Part shown: one piece after another, positions 35,358 through 42,156 of the stretch
Numbering within the stretch: position 1 is the stretch's first letter
Layout: the number at the start of each line of letters is the position of its first letter
DNA from: Bacteroidales bacterium
Lineage (GTDB): Bacteria > Bacteroidota > Bacteroidia > Bacteroidales > P3
Direction of reading: 5' to 3'
Assembly (NCBI GenBank): GCA_004551865.1
Contig: SFPR01000011.1
Coordinates: 1-64,000 of the forward strand
DNA length: 64,000 nucleotides
Notes under the pieces: model-generated
The model's input: only the letters and a program-made list of their open reading frames with translations
What the model was told of the DNA's origin: nothing
The model's database searches: none
Position numbers and translations under genes: made by a program

Positions 35358-35819
35358 CTACTTGTTGATATAATCGAGGATTTGTTCTGCATGAATTTTG
35401 GTCTTGATTTCTTTCGGAGTGAAAACCTTTTCGATAATTCCCTGCTCATCGACCAAATAAGTTGTTCGCAAAGTGCCAATAGTGCGACGTCCGCACGCCA
35501 CTTTCTCACCCCAACAGCCGAGAGCCTGCAAAAGAGAAGTGTCGGTGTCGGCAATGAGAGGAAATTCCAAGCCATTACTATCGGCAAACTTCTTTTGAAG
35601 AGCCTGTTTGTCCTTGCTTACGCCTATGATATCGTAACCTGCCGCCGCCAATTCTCCTTTGTGAGCTTGAAGAGAGCAAGCCTCAGCCGTACAACCGCTT
35701 GTGTTTGCCTTAGGATAAGAATAAAGCACAATTTTGCGACCGCGATAGTCGCTACTTTTAATCTCGCGTCCGTCTTGGTCAATGCCAAGAACCTCCGGAA
35801 TTTTATCTCCAACCGTCAT
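35358..35819 (-). CDS. Thiol peroxidase, BCP/PrxQ-type peroxiredoxin
   Basis: 153 residues of AhpC/TSA fold. The peroxidatic Cys lies in NTSGCTAEACSLQ, and the second Cys five residues later is the usual resolving Cys of PrxQ/BCP enzymes. KIVLYSYPKANTSGC and FPLIADTDTSLLQALGCWGEK fit the family. Reduces hydroperoxides in the cytoplasm using thioredoxin. Confidence 0.93.
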   Translation of the reverse strand: MTVGDKIPEVLGIDQDGREIKSSDYRGRKIVLYSYPKANTSGCTAEACSLQAHKGELAAAGYDIIGVSKDKQALQKKFADSNGLEFPLIADTDTSLLQALGCWGEKVACGRRTIGTLRTTYLVDEQGIIEKVFTPKEIKTKIHAEQILDYINK

Positions 35820-35911
35820 AGTGTCTCAATTATGTGTTTAGTATTACTTACAATAAATGTTTGCATTTTGACAAGAGCCGGCACGCTCATGCAGTCCTTA
35901 TGTTATGCATC

Positions 35912-36009
35912 TGTTTTGCCGCAAGCCTTTGGACCTTCAATCAAAACAGCCCCATAGCCTCCAACTTTTCTCTCAATAATTGGTCCGCAATTCGACTCTT
36001 ATAACTCAT
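35912..36009 (-). pseudogene. AAA_14 (DUF4143) ATPase remnant
   Basis: From ATG 36009 the frame reads MSYKSRIADQLLREKLEAMG and then hits a stop; shifting one base gives AVLIEGPKACGKTDA before another stop. Joined, these are the N-terminus and Walker A (GPKACGKT) of the AAA_14 ATPase family so common in Bacteroidetes. The rest of the gene is missing. It retains a promoter and upstream tandem repeats. Confidence 0.75.
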
Positions 36010-36025
36010 AGTTTTTGATTTTGTG

Positions 36026-36033
36026 CAAAGATA
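36026..36033 (-). promoter_or_regulatory. -7 promoter element of the AAA_14 remnant
   Basis: Minus-strand TATCTTTG, 17 bp upstream of the remnant ATG. Confidence 0.6.
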
Positions 36034-36071
36034 CTACATTTCTCTGAATTTCAAGTGATTTTTGTAAAACG

Positions 36072-36109
36072 TTTGGAAATTTGGCGGACTTTCATTTGGA
36101 AATTTGGCG
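36072..36109 (-). repeat. 15-bp direct repeat, two copies
   Basis: CGCCAAATTTCCAAA on the minus strand at 36095-36109 and 36072-36086, 23 bp apart, just upstream of the AAA_14 remnant promoter. The other AAA_14 remnant also follows a tandem repeat, of different sequence. The remaining 36110-36160 shows nothing further. Confidence 0.7.
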
Positions 36110-36160
36110 AAAAAAAGCCCCAAAAATCACACCGTAGGAGTGCAAATTTCATGTTGCAGA

Positions 36161-36739
36161 TTAAAGATAGTCTGAAAGATTGTTTTTTGACAACCTTCCG
36201 TCAAAAAACTGTTTGGCTACATCAATATCCACCTTGTTTTTATTGGTTATAAGATACTTCAAAGTATTGCGAAATCGTAGCAATTCCGGATAGTTCTTTA
36301 TTTCTGCAAATAGATGTCTCAATTTCGGGTCTGTTTCTGCTTGCACATTCTTCGTATAAGTCAAGAAATCCTTAACGGTTCTCGGATTGTTGAATGGAGT
36401 CATGTCTGCTTTTTGCTCCTTTGCTGCATTAAAGATAAAACTATCCATTGCCTTATATACTGTAAAGATAAATCGTGTCTTGTCTTGATGAATAAAGAAA
36501 CGAATGTGTCGTGATTTACCATCAACCTTCTGAGGCAATTCATACTCATAAAAGCCCTTATCCATTGTAGCAGGACGCTTGTCTGCATCAATAATCCCTA
36601 TGGCAAAGGTCCCGCTACTATTAACAGCTTTGACAACCTCGTTACAACAACTTTTATGTTTGACATATCCGCCAAGAATATGGCTAACCAAATTGGTATC
36701 CACATTACATTCCGGAAACACGTTCATCTGTTCTGCCAT
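36161..36739 (-). CDS. TOPRIM-like partner of an ATPase (possible defence protein)
   Basis: 192 residues, no family recognised with confidence. A Glu near residue 10 (NVFPECNVDTNLVSHIL) followed about 40 residues later by GTFAIGIIDADKRP gives the E...DxD spacing of a TOPRIM nuclease core; the C-terminal half is helical. Its ATG overlaps the ATPase stop (TGATG), so it is coupled to that gene. ATPase plus TOPRIM protein is the layout of OLD-like and PARIS-like anti-phage systems, but membership in a named system is not shown. Function inferred from arrangement. Confidence 0.5.
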   Translation of the reverse strand: MAEQMNVFPECNVDTNLVSHILGGYVKHKSCCNEVVKAVNSSGTFAIGIIDADKRPATMDKGFYEYELPQKVDGKSRHIRFFIHQDKTRFIFTVYKAMDSFIFNAAKEQKADMTPFNNPRTVKDFLTYTKNVQAETDPKLRHLFAEIKNYPELLRFRNTLKYLITNKNKVDIDVAKQFFDGRLSKNNLSDYL

Positions 36740-37929
36740 CAGTGTGTAAATGCTTCAAAGTTAAAGAATGCATCAGAACCATTATCATAAATCTGCTGAA
36801 GCTCGTCTTCGTCGGCAGTCTTGACTGAAAACAATCCCTTATTGTCTTTGTCATGGTAAGTGAGCATCAACTTAAAATCCGGAATATTTTCTTGCAGAAG
36901 ACTGCTCAAAATATAAGGACTATGAGTAGTGATGAACAAAAAGTTTTTTCTTGCCTTGTCAAATATTCTGTCCAATATCCAGCGGACGTACTGACACTGA
37001 GTAGGCGGAAAGAGATTATTTTCCGGTTCTTCAAGAAATATTTCGCTGTGGTCATTTTCCAACAGCCTCGTTATGTATCTGTTAAACTTGTCTCTCTCTT
37101 TTTGATTGTAGAAAAAATATGTTTGTCGTTTGCCGTTCAAAGAAACACTTGCTTCAAATCGGTGTTCTCCCATGCGAGTTTCAAAACATCTGTCATATAT
37201 TGTCTCCAATGTGTGCCTTATTTCTTCTATCTTGGCGAGGCTTATATCGGTAAGATTTACCATTTTATCTTCAAACACTTCATTTGTGAGATAATCAGTA
37301 TATACAAACAGCGGTAACATTGATTGCATTCCGCTTGAAGTTTCTGACAACTCGAGAATTTTTCCGTTTTGAAGAGCCACCAAATCCTTTTCCTTGTTTT
37401 CGTCAAAATAATAATCCACACCCAATCCGAGAATATTTGATATTTTAGCTTGTTGCCGTCTTGCTCTATTCCATTCATTCATAAAATCTTGAAGATAACT
37501 ACCCGGATTTGGCAGTTGCTTATAATCCTTAAACAACGAAACAACATTCCTATCCGAAGGAATATATGCAACTTTCGGACGACAGTATCGCCAGCTGTTG
37601 GCTTGTGGCTTGTATAGGAATTTATCAGCTCTTTTGTTGTCAAAACTAAATGATGAATAAGCCGAAGAATACTCGATATATGTATCCTCTTTGAGATACT
37701 TCTCCATCTGATAATAACCGGTAAAGCTGTCGATAAACACCGAACCATTGGCAAAATAATCCGCCGACTGTAAAAGCATAATTCGCTTTTCTACCCATGA
37801 GCAGAAACAAGCCGTCCTGAGAACACAAGTCTTTCCCGAACTTTGCAAACCGATAATCAGATTTACTTGTTCGAGCATAATATCCACATCTTTCAGCGGA
37901 CCAAAATTTCTTATGATTAAATGCTTCAT
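36739..37929 (-). CDS. RecF/SMC-like AAA ATPase (AAA_15/AAA_21)
   Basis: 396 residues from ATG 37929; an earlier Met at 37971 would add 14. Walker A IGLQSSGKTCVLR follows an N-terminal IIRNFGPLKDVDIML, typical of overcoming-lysogenisation-defect and RecF-like ATPases. Signature-like LSETSSGMQSMLPL, Walker B SEIFLEEPENNLFPPTQ and H-loop FITTHSPYILSSL are all in order. Forms an operon with the TOPRIM-like protein. Probably senses or acts on nucleic acid, possibly in phage defence. Confidence 0.75.
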   Translation of the reverse strand: MKHLIIRNFGPLKDVDIMLEQVNLIIGLQSSGKTCVLRTACFCSWVEKRIMLLQSADYFANGSVFIDSFTGYYQMEKYLKEDTYIEYSSAYSSFSFDNKRADKFLYKPQANSWRYCRPKVAYIPSDRNVVSLFKDYKQLPNPGSYLQDFMNEWNRARRQQAKISNILGLGVDYYFDENKEKDLVALQNGKILELSETSSGMQSMLPLFVYTDYLTNEVFEDKMVNLTDISLAKIEEIRHTLETIYDRCFETRMGEHRFEASVSLNGKRQTYFFYNQKERDKFNRYITRLLENDHSEIFLEEPENNLFPPTQCQYVRWILDRIFDKARKNFLFITTHSPYILSSLLQENIPDFKLMLTYHDKDNKGLFSVKTADEDELQQIYDNGSDAFFNFEAFTH

Positions 37930-38059
37930 CTTGCCAGAATTATCAACCAATAAAATACCTTCACTTTGCAAAATTACTGATTTTCTCTCAAAATGTAGGA
38001 GATTTCACTCTGATTTGATTTACTAATCGGCTTATCCCCTACGTTTCGCTTCGGTCGTA

Positions 38060-38085
38060 GGGCTGTCGGCTCCGCTCGACAGCCC
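38060..38085 (-). repeat. GC-rich hairpin downstream of variable region 1
   Basis: GGGCTGTCG pairs perfectly with CGACAGCCC around an 8-nt loop, 61 bp after the stop of the first FGE gene. A hairpin shortly after the variable region is a known DGR feature needed for efficient retrohoming. An identical copy is at 39020-39045. Confidence 0.75.
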
Positions 38086-38146
38086 CTCTCCCTTCGCTCT
38101 CTCCCTTTCTGAGCTTAAAACGTTGGCGGATTACCTTGTGGTAAAC

Positions 38147-38905
38147 TCAGAGGGCGAGACGGAGACCGAGGATGCTGCCATGAGAGCTGGGAGTGCCGTA
38201 GTTGCGATGGGATACGCGCACGTCCCAACTGTAGCTGCTCCAGCTGCCACCACGATGAACGCGACGCTCACCCCTCGACGGTCCGGTTGGATTGGTCTGA
38301 GAATTGCTCTGATAGTCTCCATACCAATCGTTGCACCACTCCCTTACGTTGCCACTCATATCATACAAGCCAAGTTCGTTGGCTTTTTTGGTCTTGACAG
38401 AGTGGGTCTTGCCGCCGCTATTACTCCCGTACCACGCTACTTCGTCGGCATCGTTGCTACCGCTGTACTTATATACATAGTCCTTGCTATACTTGCCTCC
38501 TCTTGCTGCATACTCCCACTCGGCTTCGGTCGGAAGTCGGAACTCCTTTCCTGTCAATCGGTTTAACTTCTTGATAAACTTTTGGCAAGCTTTCCAACTT
38601 ACGCTCTCCACAGGGCGTTGATTGTCGCCTTTGAACCAAGAAGGGTTGCTGCCCATGACTGCCTGCCACAGCTCTTGCGTTACTTCTGTTTCTCCTATAT
38701 GGTAGTCCGAAAGGGTAACGCTGTGAATAGGTTTCTCGTCATTGTCTGCGAAACTGCCTTGCTCCGAGGTCGCTCCCATACTGAACGTGCCGCCCTCCAC
38801 CTTTATCATCTTAAACTCTACGCCTTTGACGCTAAAGGTTTGCTCGCTTGGCTCTGTATTCCCTTGCAGTGGTCTGCCGCATATTGGGCAGAACTTGGCT
38901 CTCAT
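38147..38905 (-). CDS. FGE-sulfatase/C-lectin-fold protein, probable DGR target (copy 1)
   Basis: 252 residues. Zinc-ribbon piece (KFCPICGRPLQG), then an FGE-sulfatase domain from about residue 28: MIKVEGGTFSMGATSEQG, GETEVTQELWQAVMGSNPSW, FRLPTEAEWEYAARGG, YDMSGNVREWCNDW. The last ~35 residues (RVHRGGSWSSYSW ... GLRLAL) are hypervariable relative to copy 2: 23 codons differ, and 18 of these keep the third base (nearly always C or T) while changing the first two, as expected from adenine mutagenesis of AAC/AAT template codons. The tail GLRLAL is conserved. The frame stays open upstream of the ATG through a further zinc ribbon (KACPWEDCADYGK), so the true start is uncertain. Confidence 0.8.
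   Translation of the reverse strand: MRAKFCPICGRPLQGNTEPSEQTFSVKGVEFKMIKVEGGTFSMGATSEQGSFADNDEKPIHSVTLSDYHIGETEVTQELWQAVMGSNPSWFKGDNQRPVESVSWKACQKFIKKLNRLTGKEFRLPTEAEWEYAARGGKYSKDYVYKYSGSNDADEVAWYGSNSGGKTHSVKTKKANELGLYDMSGNVREWCNDWYGDYQSNSQTNPTGPSRGERRVHRGGSWSSYSWDVRVSHRNYGTPSSHGSILGLRLAL
38150..38263 (-). other. Candidate DGR variable region 1 (VR1)
   Basis: Last 38 codons of copy 1. Compared with VR2 (39110-39223): same length, no indels, substitutions concentrated at codon positions 1 and 2, invariant flanks RV.RGG and GLRLAL, and an invariant Arg/Gly/Pro framework. Template repeat not found in the window. Confidence 0.75.
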
Positions 38906-39019
38906 AGGCAGGATTGCCTTGCCATAGTCCGCACAATCTTCCCACGGACACGCTTTTAATAATTCCTTGCCTGTGTTTTCACAAAATTTGGCATTCTTTC
39001 TTTTTTCGCTTCGGTCGTG

Positions 39020-39045
39020 GGGCTGTCGGCTCCGCTCGACAGCCC
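39020..39045 (-). repeat. GC-rich hairpin downstream of variable region 2
   Basis: Same 9-bp stem and 8-nt loop as at 38060-38085, again 61 bp after the stop codon. Confidence 0.75.
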
Positions 39046-39106
39046 CTCTCCCTTCGCTCTCTCCCTTTCCGGGCTTAAAACGTTGGCGGATTACCTTGTG
39101 GTAAAC

Positions 39107-39994
39107 TCAGAGGGCGAGGCGGAGACCGTAGTGGTCGTAGCGGGGGCCGGGACTGCCGCTGTAGCGATAGGAAACGCACACGTGCTTATCGACGTCGCCA
39201 AAGCAGCCACCACGAAAAACGCGGCTCGCACCCTCCGACGATCCGATTGGATTGGTCTGAGGACTATTTCTATAATAGTTCTCATTATACCTATCGTTGC
39301 ACCACTCATATACGTTGCCGCTCATGTCATACAAGCCAAGCTTGTTGGCTTTCTTGGTCTTGACAGGGTGGGTTTCGTCGCGGCTATTATAACTGCACCA
39401 CGCTACTTCGTCTACATTTTTGCTTCCGCTATACTTATAGACATAGTCTTTGCTATACTTACCTCCTCTTGCTGCATACTCCCATTCGGCTTCGGTCGGA
39501 AGTCGGAACTCCTTTCCAGTCAATCGGTTCAACTCCTTGATAAACTCTTGGCAATCGTCCCAAGAAACCATTTCCACAGGTCGTTGATCATTGCCTTTGA
39601 ACCGAGAGGGGTTGCTGCCCATTACTGCCTCCCACAGCTCTTGCGTTACTTCCGTCTCTCCTATATAGTAGTCCGAAAGGGTAACACTATGAACAGGTTT
39701 CGCGTCATCATCAACATAGCTGCCTTGCTCCGAGGTAGCTCCCATGCTGAATGTTCCTCCCTCCACCTTTATCATCTTAAACTCTACGCCTTTGACCCTA
39801 AAGGTGTCTATCATCTCTCCTTTGTAAACAATAGGAGTGTTTTGCCTATAATTCAAATAGGCAACAATCCCTAAGACTACACCTGCAATGCAAACAAGTA
39901 CCATAGTCCTTCTGATCCATAGTCTTCGTTTACTTTTGCTTTCTGTATTCCCTTGCAATGGTCTGCCGCATCTCGGGCAGAAGTTGGCTCTCAT
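39107..39994 (-). CDS. Membrane-anchored FGE-sulfatase/C-lectin-fold protein, probable DGR target (copy 2)
   Basis: 295 residues. Zinc ribbon (NFCPRCGRPLQG), a basic stretch and one membrane helix (about 30-48, MVLVCIAGVVLGIVAYL), then the FGE-sulfatase domain (VEGGTFSMGATSEQG, FRLPTEAEWEYAARGG, YDMSGNVYEWCND). Ends in RVFRGGCFGDVDK ... YGLRLAL, the second variable region. Differs from copy 1 mainly in that tail and in having the membrane helix. Such proteins display variable C-lectin surfaces in known DGRs (for example Treponema TvpA). Zinc-ribbon codons also continue upstream of this ATG without a start codon. Confidence 0.8.
   Translation of the reverse strand: MRANFCPRCGRPLQGNTESKSKRRLWIRRTMVLVCIAGVVLGIVAYLNYRQNTPIVYKGEMIDTFRVKGVEFKMIKVEGGTFSMGATSEQGSYVDDDAKPVHSVTLSDYYIGETEVTQELWEAVMGSNPSRFKGNDQRPVEMVSWDDCQEFIKELNRLTGKEFRLPTEAEWEYAARGGKYSKDYVYKYSGSKNVDEVAWCSYNSRDETHPVKTKKANKLGLYDMSGNVYEWCNDRYNENYYRNSPQTNPIGSSEGASRVFRGGCFGDVDKHVCVSYRYSGSPGPRYDHYGLRLAL
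39110..39223 (-). other. Candidate DGR variable region 2 (VR2)
   Basis: Last 38 codons of copy 2, aligned without gaps to VR1. Diversified codons include AGC/TGC, AGC/GAC, TAC/GTC, GAC/CAC, CAT/TAT, AAC/TAC, GGC/TAC, ATC/CAC, CTC/TAC (VR1/VR2). The C or T third base is constant. Confidence 0.75.
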
Positions 39995-40084
39995 AGGCAG
40001 GATTGCCTTGCCATAGTCCGCACAATCTTCCCACGGACACGCTTTTAATAATTCCTTGCCTGTGTTTTCACAAAATTTGGCATT

Positions 40085-40237
40085 ATTGATAACGTATAAT
40101 CTCGAAATTATCTATATTTCACATAAAAGAGTATAAGCAAAAAAATGCTTTAATATGTCTGATAAAATTCAATAAATCGTACTTCTATTATGCTATCTGC
40201 TTGTCTTCTTTCTGTTTATAGTTTCGTTAATCTATTG
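40085..40237 (-). promoter_or_regulatory. Leader of the FGE gene pair
   Basis: About 150 nt between the -7 element and the zinc-ribbon codons. It shares GACATATTAAAGC followed by TTTTT-GCTTA with the leader of the Tyr-rich lipoprotein at 27249-27271, at about the same distance (~80 nt) from the promoter, and similar TGTGAAA/AATTTC sequence after it. Confidence 0.5.
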
Positions 40238-40245
40238 CAAAGATA
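40238..40245 (-). promoter_or_regulatory. -7 promoter element of the FGE gene pair
   Basis: Minus-strand TATCTTTG in an AT-rich context; the only clear promoter upstream of the two FGE genes. Confidence 0.6.
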
Positions 40246-40480
40246 TAAAATTTTGCTTTAATCGTGCAATCCCCAAGGATTTTGATACATCTGTGCATTG
40301 GCATTTTCGGATTGTCAGTAGAGAATGGGTGTAGTTTATAGTAAAGTTACGCTTTTGCCCCTTCGGGGGCGAAACGTCGGTCGGTAGTCGGGTGATGCTT
40401 TTGCACGAATAGTTAAATAATCGTTCTATTCTTTATTTTTGAAATAAAGTAGAAAGGTGTGTTAATCGAATGATTCGGGT
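40246..40480. other. Intergenic stretch, nothing recognised
   Basis: No gene or RNA seen. Contains GCCCCTTCGGGGGC (perfect short hairpin near 40358). Confidence 0.4.
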
Positions 40481-40603
40481 GATTTTCTCACCTGTTTTGA
40501 GAGCGAAATGAGGACTTTTCGGACCAAGGTTTACTCTTGCCGCAACAACATAAGGTTTTTTGCTCACTAACATGAAGTCTTTTTGAAAAAAGACGAAGGA
40601 TTA
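40481..40603 (+). repeat. Interspersed ~123-bp repeat, copy B
   Basis: Plus-strand copy of the element at 1-123 (minus strand). Same block order: TTCTCACCTGTTTTGAGAGC, a variable centre, TTGCTCACTAACATGAAGTC and the terminal hairpin (TTTTTGAAAAAAGACGAAGG). No open frame of significance. Confidence 0.7.
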
Positions 40604-40608
40604 GCACA

Positions 40609-40651
40609 CAAAAGACGAAGGATTAGTGAGCTTAACTCTTCGTCTTTTTTC
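40609..40651. terminator. Hairpin with A/T tracts
   Basis: AAAAGACGAAG pairs with CTTCGTCTTTT; adjacent to repeat copy B and sharing its AAAGACGAAGGATTAG end. From here to 40990 no gene was recognised. Confidence 0.55.
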
Positions 40652-40993
40652 AAAAAGATGCAGTCTTATTTTACCCAAAATCAGCACTTATTTTGCAAAC
40701 ATCTGAAACACAATAAATTGCTAAACGCTCAAATTCTCGCAAAAATCTACCCGGACCTCGACCGACCCCAAAATATCGCAAGCATTCGGGCTTAAAAATC
40801 GCAAAATGTTAAATACTCACCTGACAAACTCGCCATACTATCATAAACATCGTTAAAAATAAACAGACTTTACATAAATCCACACTTGCAAACAACATAT
40901 TTTGCAGTCATAAAAACAAAAAGTGCGAGTTTTGCACAAGCAACTGCTCCTGCAAGCCGAAAAGCTGTGCAAAAACATTGGGGCTTTCGCTTA

Positions 40994-41075
40994 GAAAAGT
41001 GTAGCAAAGTGGCGATTATTCCCTTGGAAAAATGTAACGAAATAGGTGTTATTCGGTAGAAAAAGTGTAACTTTG
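40994..41075 (+). repeat. 33-bp tandem repeat, three copies
   Basis: Units containing GAAAAGTGTAGC, GAAAAATGTAAC and AAAAAGTGTAAC; the TGTA(A/G)C blocks begin at 41000, 41033 and 41066, exactly 33 bp apart. The third copy overlaps a -7 element (TAACTTTG, 41068-41075). Directly upstream of the AAA_14 remnant. Confidence 0.75.
41068..41075 (+). promoter_or_regulatory. -7 promoter element of the second AAA_14 remnant
   Basis: TAACTTTG, embedded in the third 33-bp repeat, 26 bp before the remnant ATG at 41102. Confidence 0.55.
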
Positions 41076-41101
41076 TGTTTGAAAAAGATAAATTTGGTGC
41101 C

Positions 41102-41184
41102 ATGCTTAGGAAGAAAATCGAGACAGTCCTTGCCGAATGGAAACGCTCCAAAGAGAGAAAGCCTCTTGCGATAAAAGGTGTGCG
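41102..41184 (+). pseudogene. AAA_14 (DUF4143) ATPase N-terminal remnant
   Basis: Reads MLRKKIETVLAEWKRSKERK then PLAIKGVRQSARGSM, the characteristic start of AAA_14 ATPases just before the Walker A loop (normally ..KGARQVGKT). It is cut off within a few residues of that point, at the 3' end of the convergent CDF gene (stop at 41185). Likely the scar of a deletion. Confidence 0.75.
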
Positions 41185-42075
41185 TCAGTCGGCAAGGGGT
41201 TCGATGTGGATACTTATCTGGGTGTTGTCGCCAAAGGTTGCTTCGAGTCTATTCTCTACTTCGGTGGCTATGTCGTGTGCTTGCACTATGGTGTTGGTTC
41301 GCTCTACAAGGATATGACATTCGATTATCTTACTTTGTCCGTTGCATCGGGTTTTGAGTTTGTGCATGCCTTTCACTCCTTGGGTTGAAGTGATGATGTC
41401 TTTGATTTGTTGTTCGGTTTGCTCTCCCAAGGATTTCTCCATGAGTTCGTCAAACGGAGGCTTGAACATCTTTACTGCCACAACCAATATCATTAGTCCT
41501 ATGACTACTGCGGCTATGGGGTCGAGTATCGTCCATTTGTCGCCAAGAACGATTGCTCCTCCTATGCCTATGAGCGAACCTATGGAAGAAAAAGCATCGG
41601 AGCGGTGATGCCATGCATTGGCTTTGCAGGCTGCCGAATTGGTTTTCTTGCCCACATAGAGCGTGTATTGATAGAGAAATTCTTTTGAGAGAATGGAGAC
41701 TGAAGCTGCAATAAGTGCTATGTAGCCGGGCTTTGGCAATATATTGCCGTTTGCTACAAATATGATTTTTTCGACAGATGTGGCTATCAGTTTGGCTGCC
41801 ACCACTATCAAGATAAGGCTTACTATGAGTGTGGCAAGGGTTTCAAACTTGCCATGTCCGTATTTGTGTCCGTCATCTCTGCTCTTTGAGGACATGGGTA
41901 CAAAAATAAGCACTACTATGTCGCTTACAAGGTCGCTGAGTGAGTGTATGCCGTCTGCTACCATTGCTCCGCTTCGTCCCACAATGCCTGCAACCATTTT
42001 CAGTGCCGCAAGCACCATATTGATAACACTTCCCAGCAGTGTTACTCGTGTGATTTGTCTTTCTCTTTCTTTCAT
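41185..42075 (-). CDS. Cation diffusion facilitator transporter
   Basis: 296 residues with about six membrane helices and a cytoplasmic C-terminal domain. Metal-site residues: MVADGIHSLSDLVSDIVVL (HxxxD) and NAWHHRSDAFSSIGSLIG (HxxxD), as in Zn2+/Fe2+ CDF exporters. Exports divalent cations by proton antiport; the metal is not certain. The gene sits directly after mreB on the same strand, separated by a terminator, and its 3' end abuts the AAA_14 remnant. Confidence 0.93.
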   Translation of the reverse strand: MKERERQITRVTLLGSVINMVLAALKMVAGIVGRSGAMVADGIHSLSDLVSDIVVLIFVPMSSKSRDDGHKYGHGKFETLATLIVSLILIVVAAKLIATSVEKIIFVANGNILPKPGYIALIAASVSILSKEFLYQYTLYVGKKTNSAACKANAWHHRSDAFSSIGSLIGIGGAIVLGDKWTILDPIAAVVIGLMILVVAVKMFKPPFDELMEKSLGEQTEQQIKDIITSTQGVKGMHKLKTRCNGQSKIIECHILVERTNTIVQAHDIATEVENRLEATFGDNTQISIHIEPLAD

Positions 42076-42087
42076 AGCTCAAAAAAA

Positions 42088-42127
42088 AATCGGAGAACCT
42101 ACGTACGGTTTTGAGGGTTCTCCGATT
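42088..42127 (-). terminator. Terminator of the mreB operon
   Basis: AATCGGAGAACC pairs with GGTTCTCCGATT, followed on the minus strand by a run of T. Lies between mreB and the CDF gene. Confidence 0.88.
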
Positions 42128-42156
42128 GGATTGGATTGTTTGATTTAATCAACTAA

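Larger units (their letters stand above)
38046..38993 (-). repeat. Tandem duplication unit 1
   Basis: The block from the downstream hairpin through the FGE gene and the leader ending near 38993 is repeated as 39006-40084. Downstream flanks are offset by 960 bp and upstream flanks by 1088 bp; the 128-bp difference is the membrane-segment insertion in copy 2. The hairpin and the 60 bp after each stop are almost identical. Confidence 0.8.

Noticed and set aside
38123..39874. Plus-strand open frames opposite the FGE genes (147 and 285 codons)
   Set aside because: They are antisense shadows: no domain, low-complexity Ala/Val composition, and the minus frames carry the clear FGE domain.
40583..40795. 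70-codon plus-strand frame starting in repeat copy B
   Set aside because: Starts inside the repeat hairpin, no recognisable domain or promoter, Lys/Asn/His-rich as expected from AT-rich noncoding DNA.
40870..41151. 93-codon minus-strand frame over the 33-bp repeats
   Set aside because: Its repeated LHFSK-like residues simply reflect the 33-bp repeats; a promoter and AAA_14 start on the plus strand explain the stretch better.
38000..41200. DGR reverse transcriptase or template repeat near the variable genes
   Set aside because: No frame with reverse-transcriptase motifs (such as YxDD) and no second copy of the variable region with A-rich codons was found, here or elsewhere in the window.
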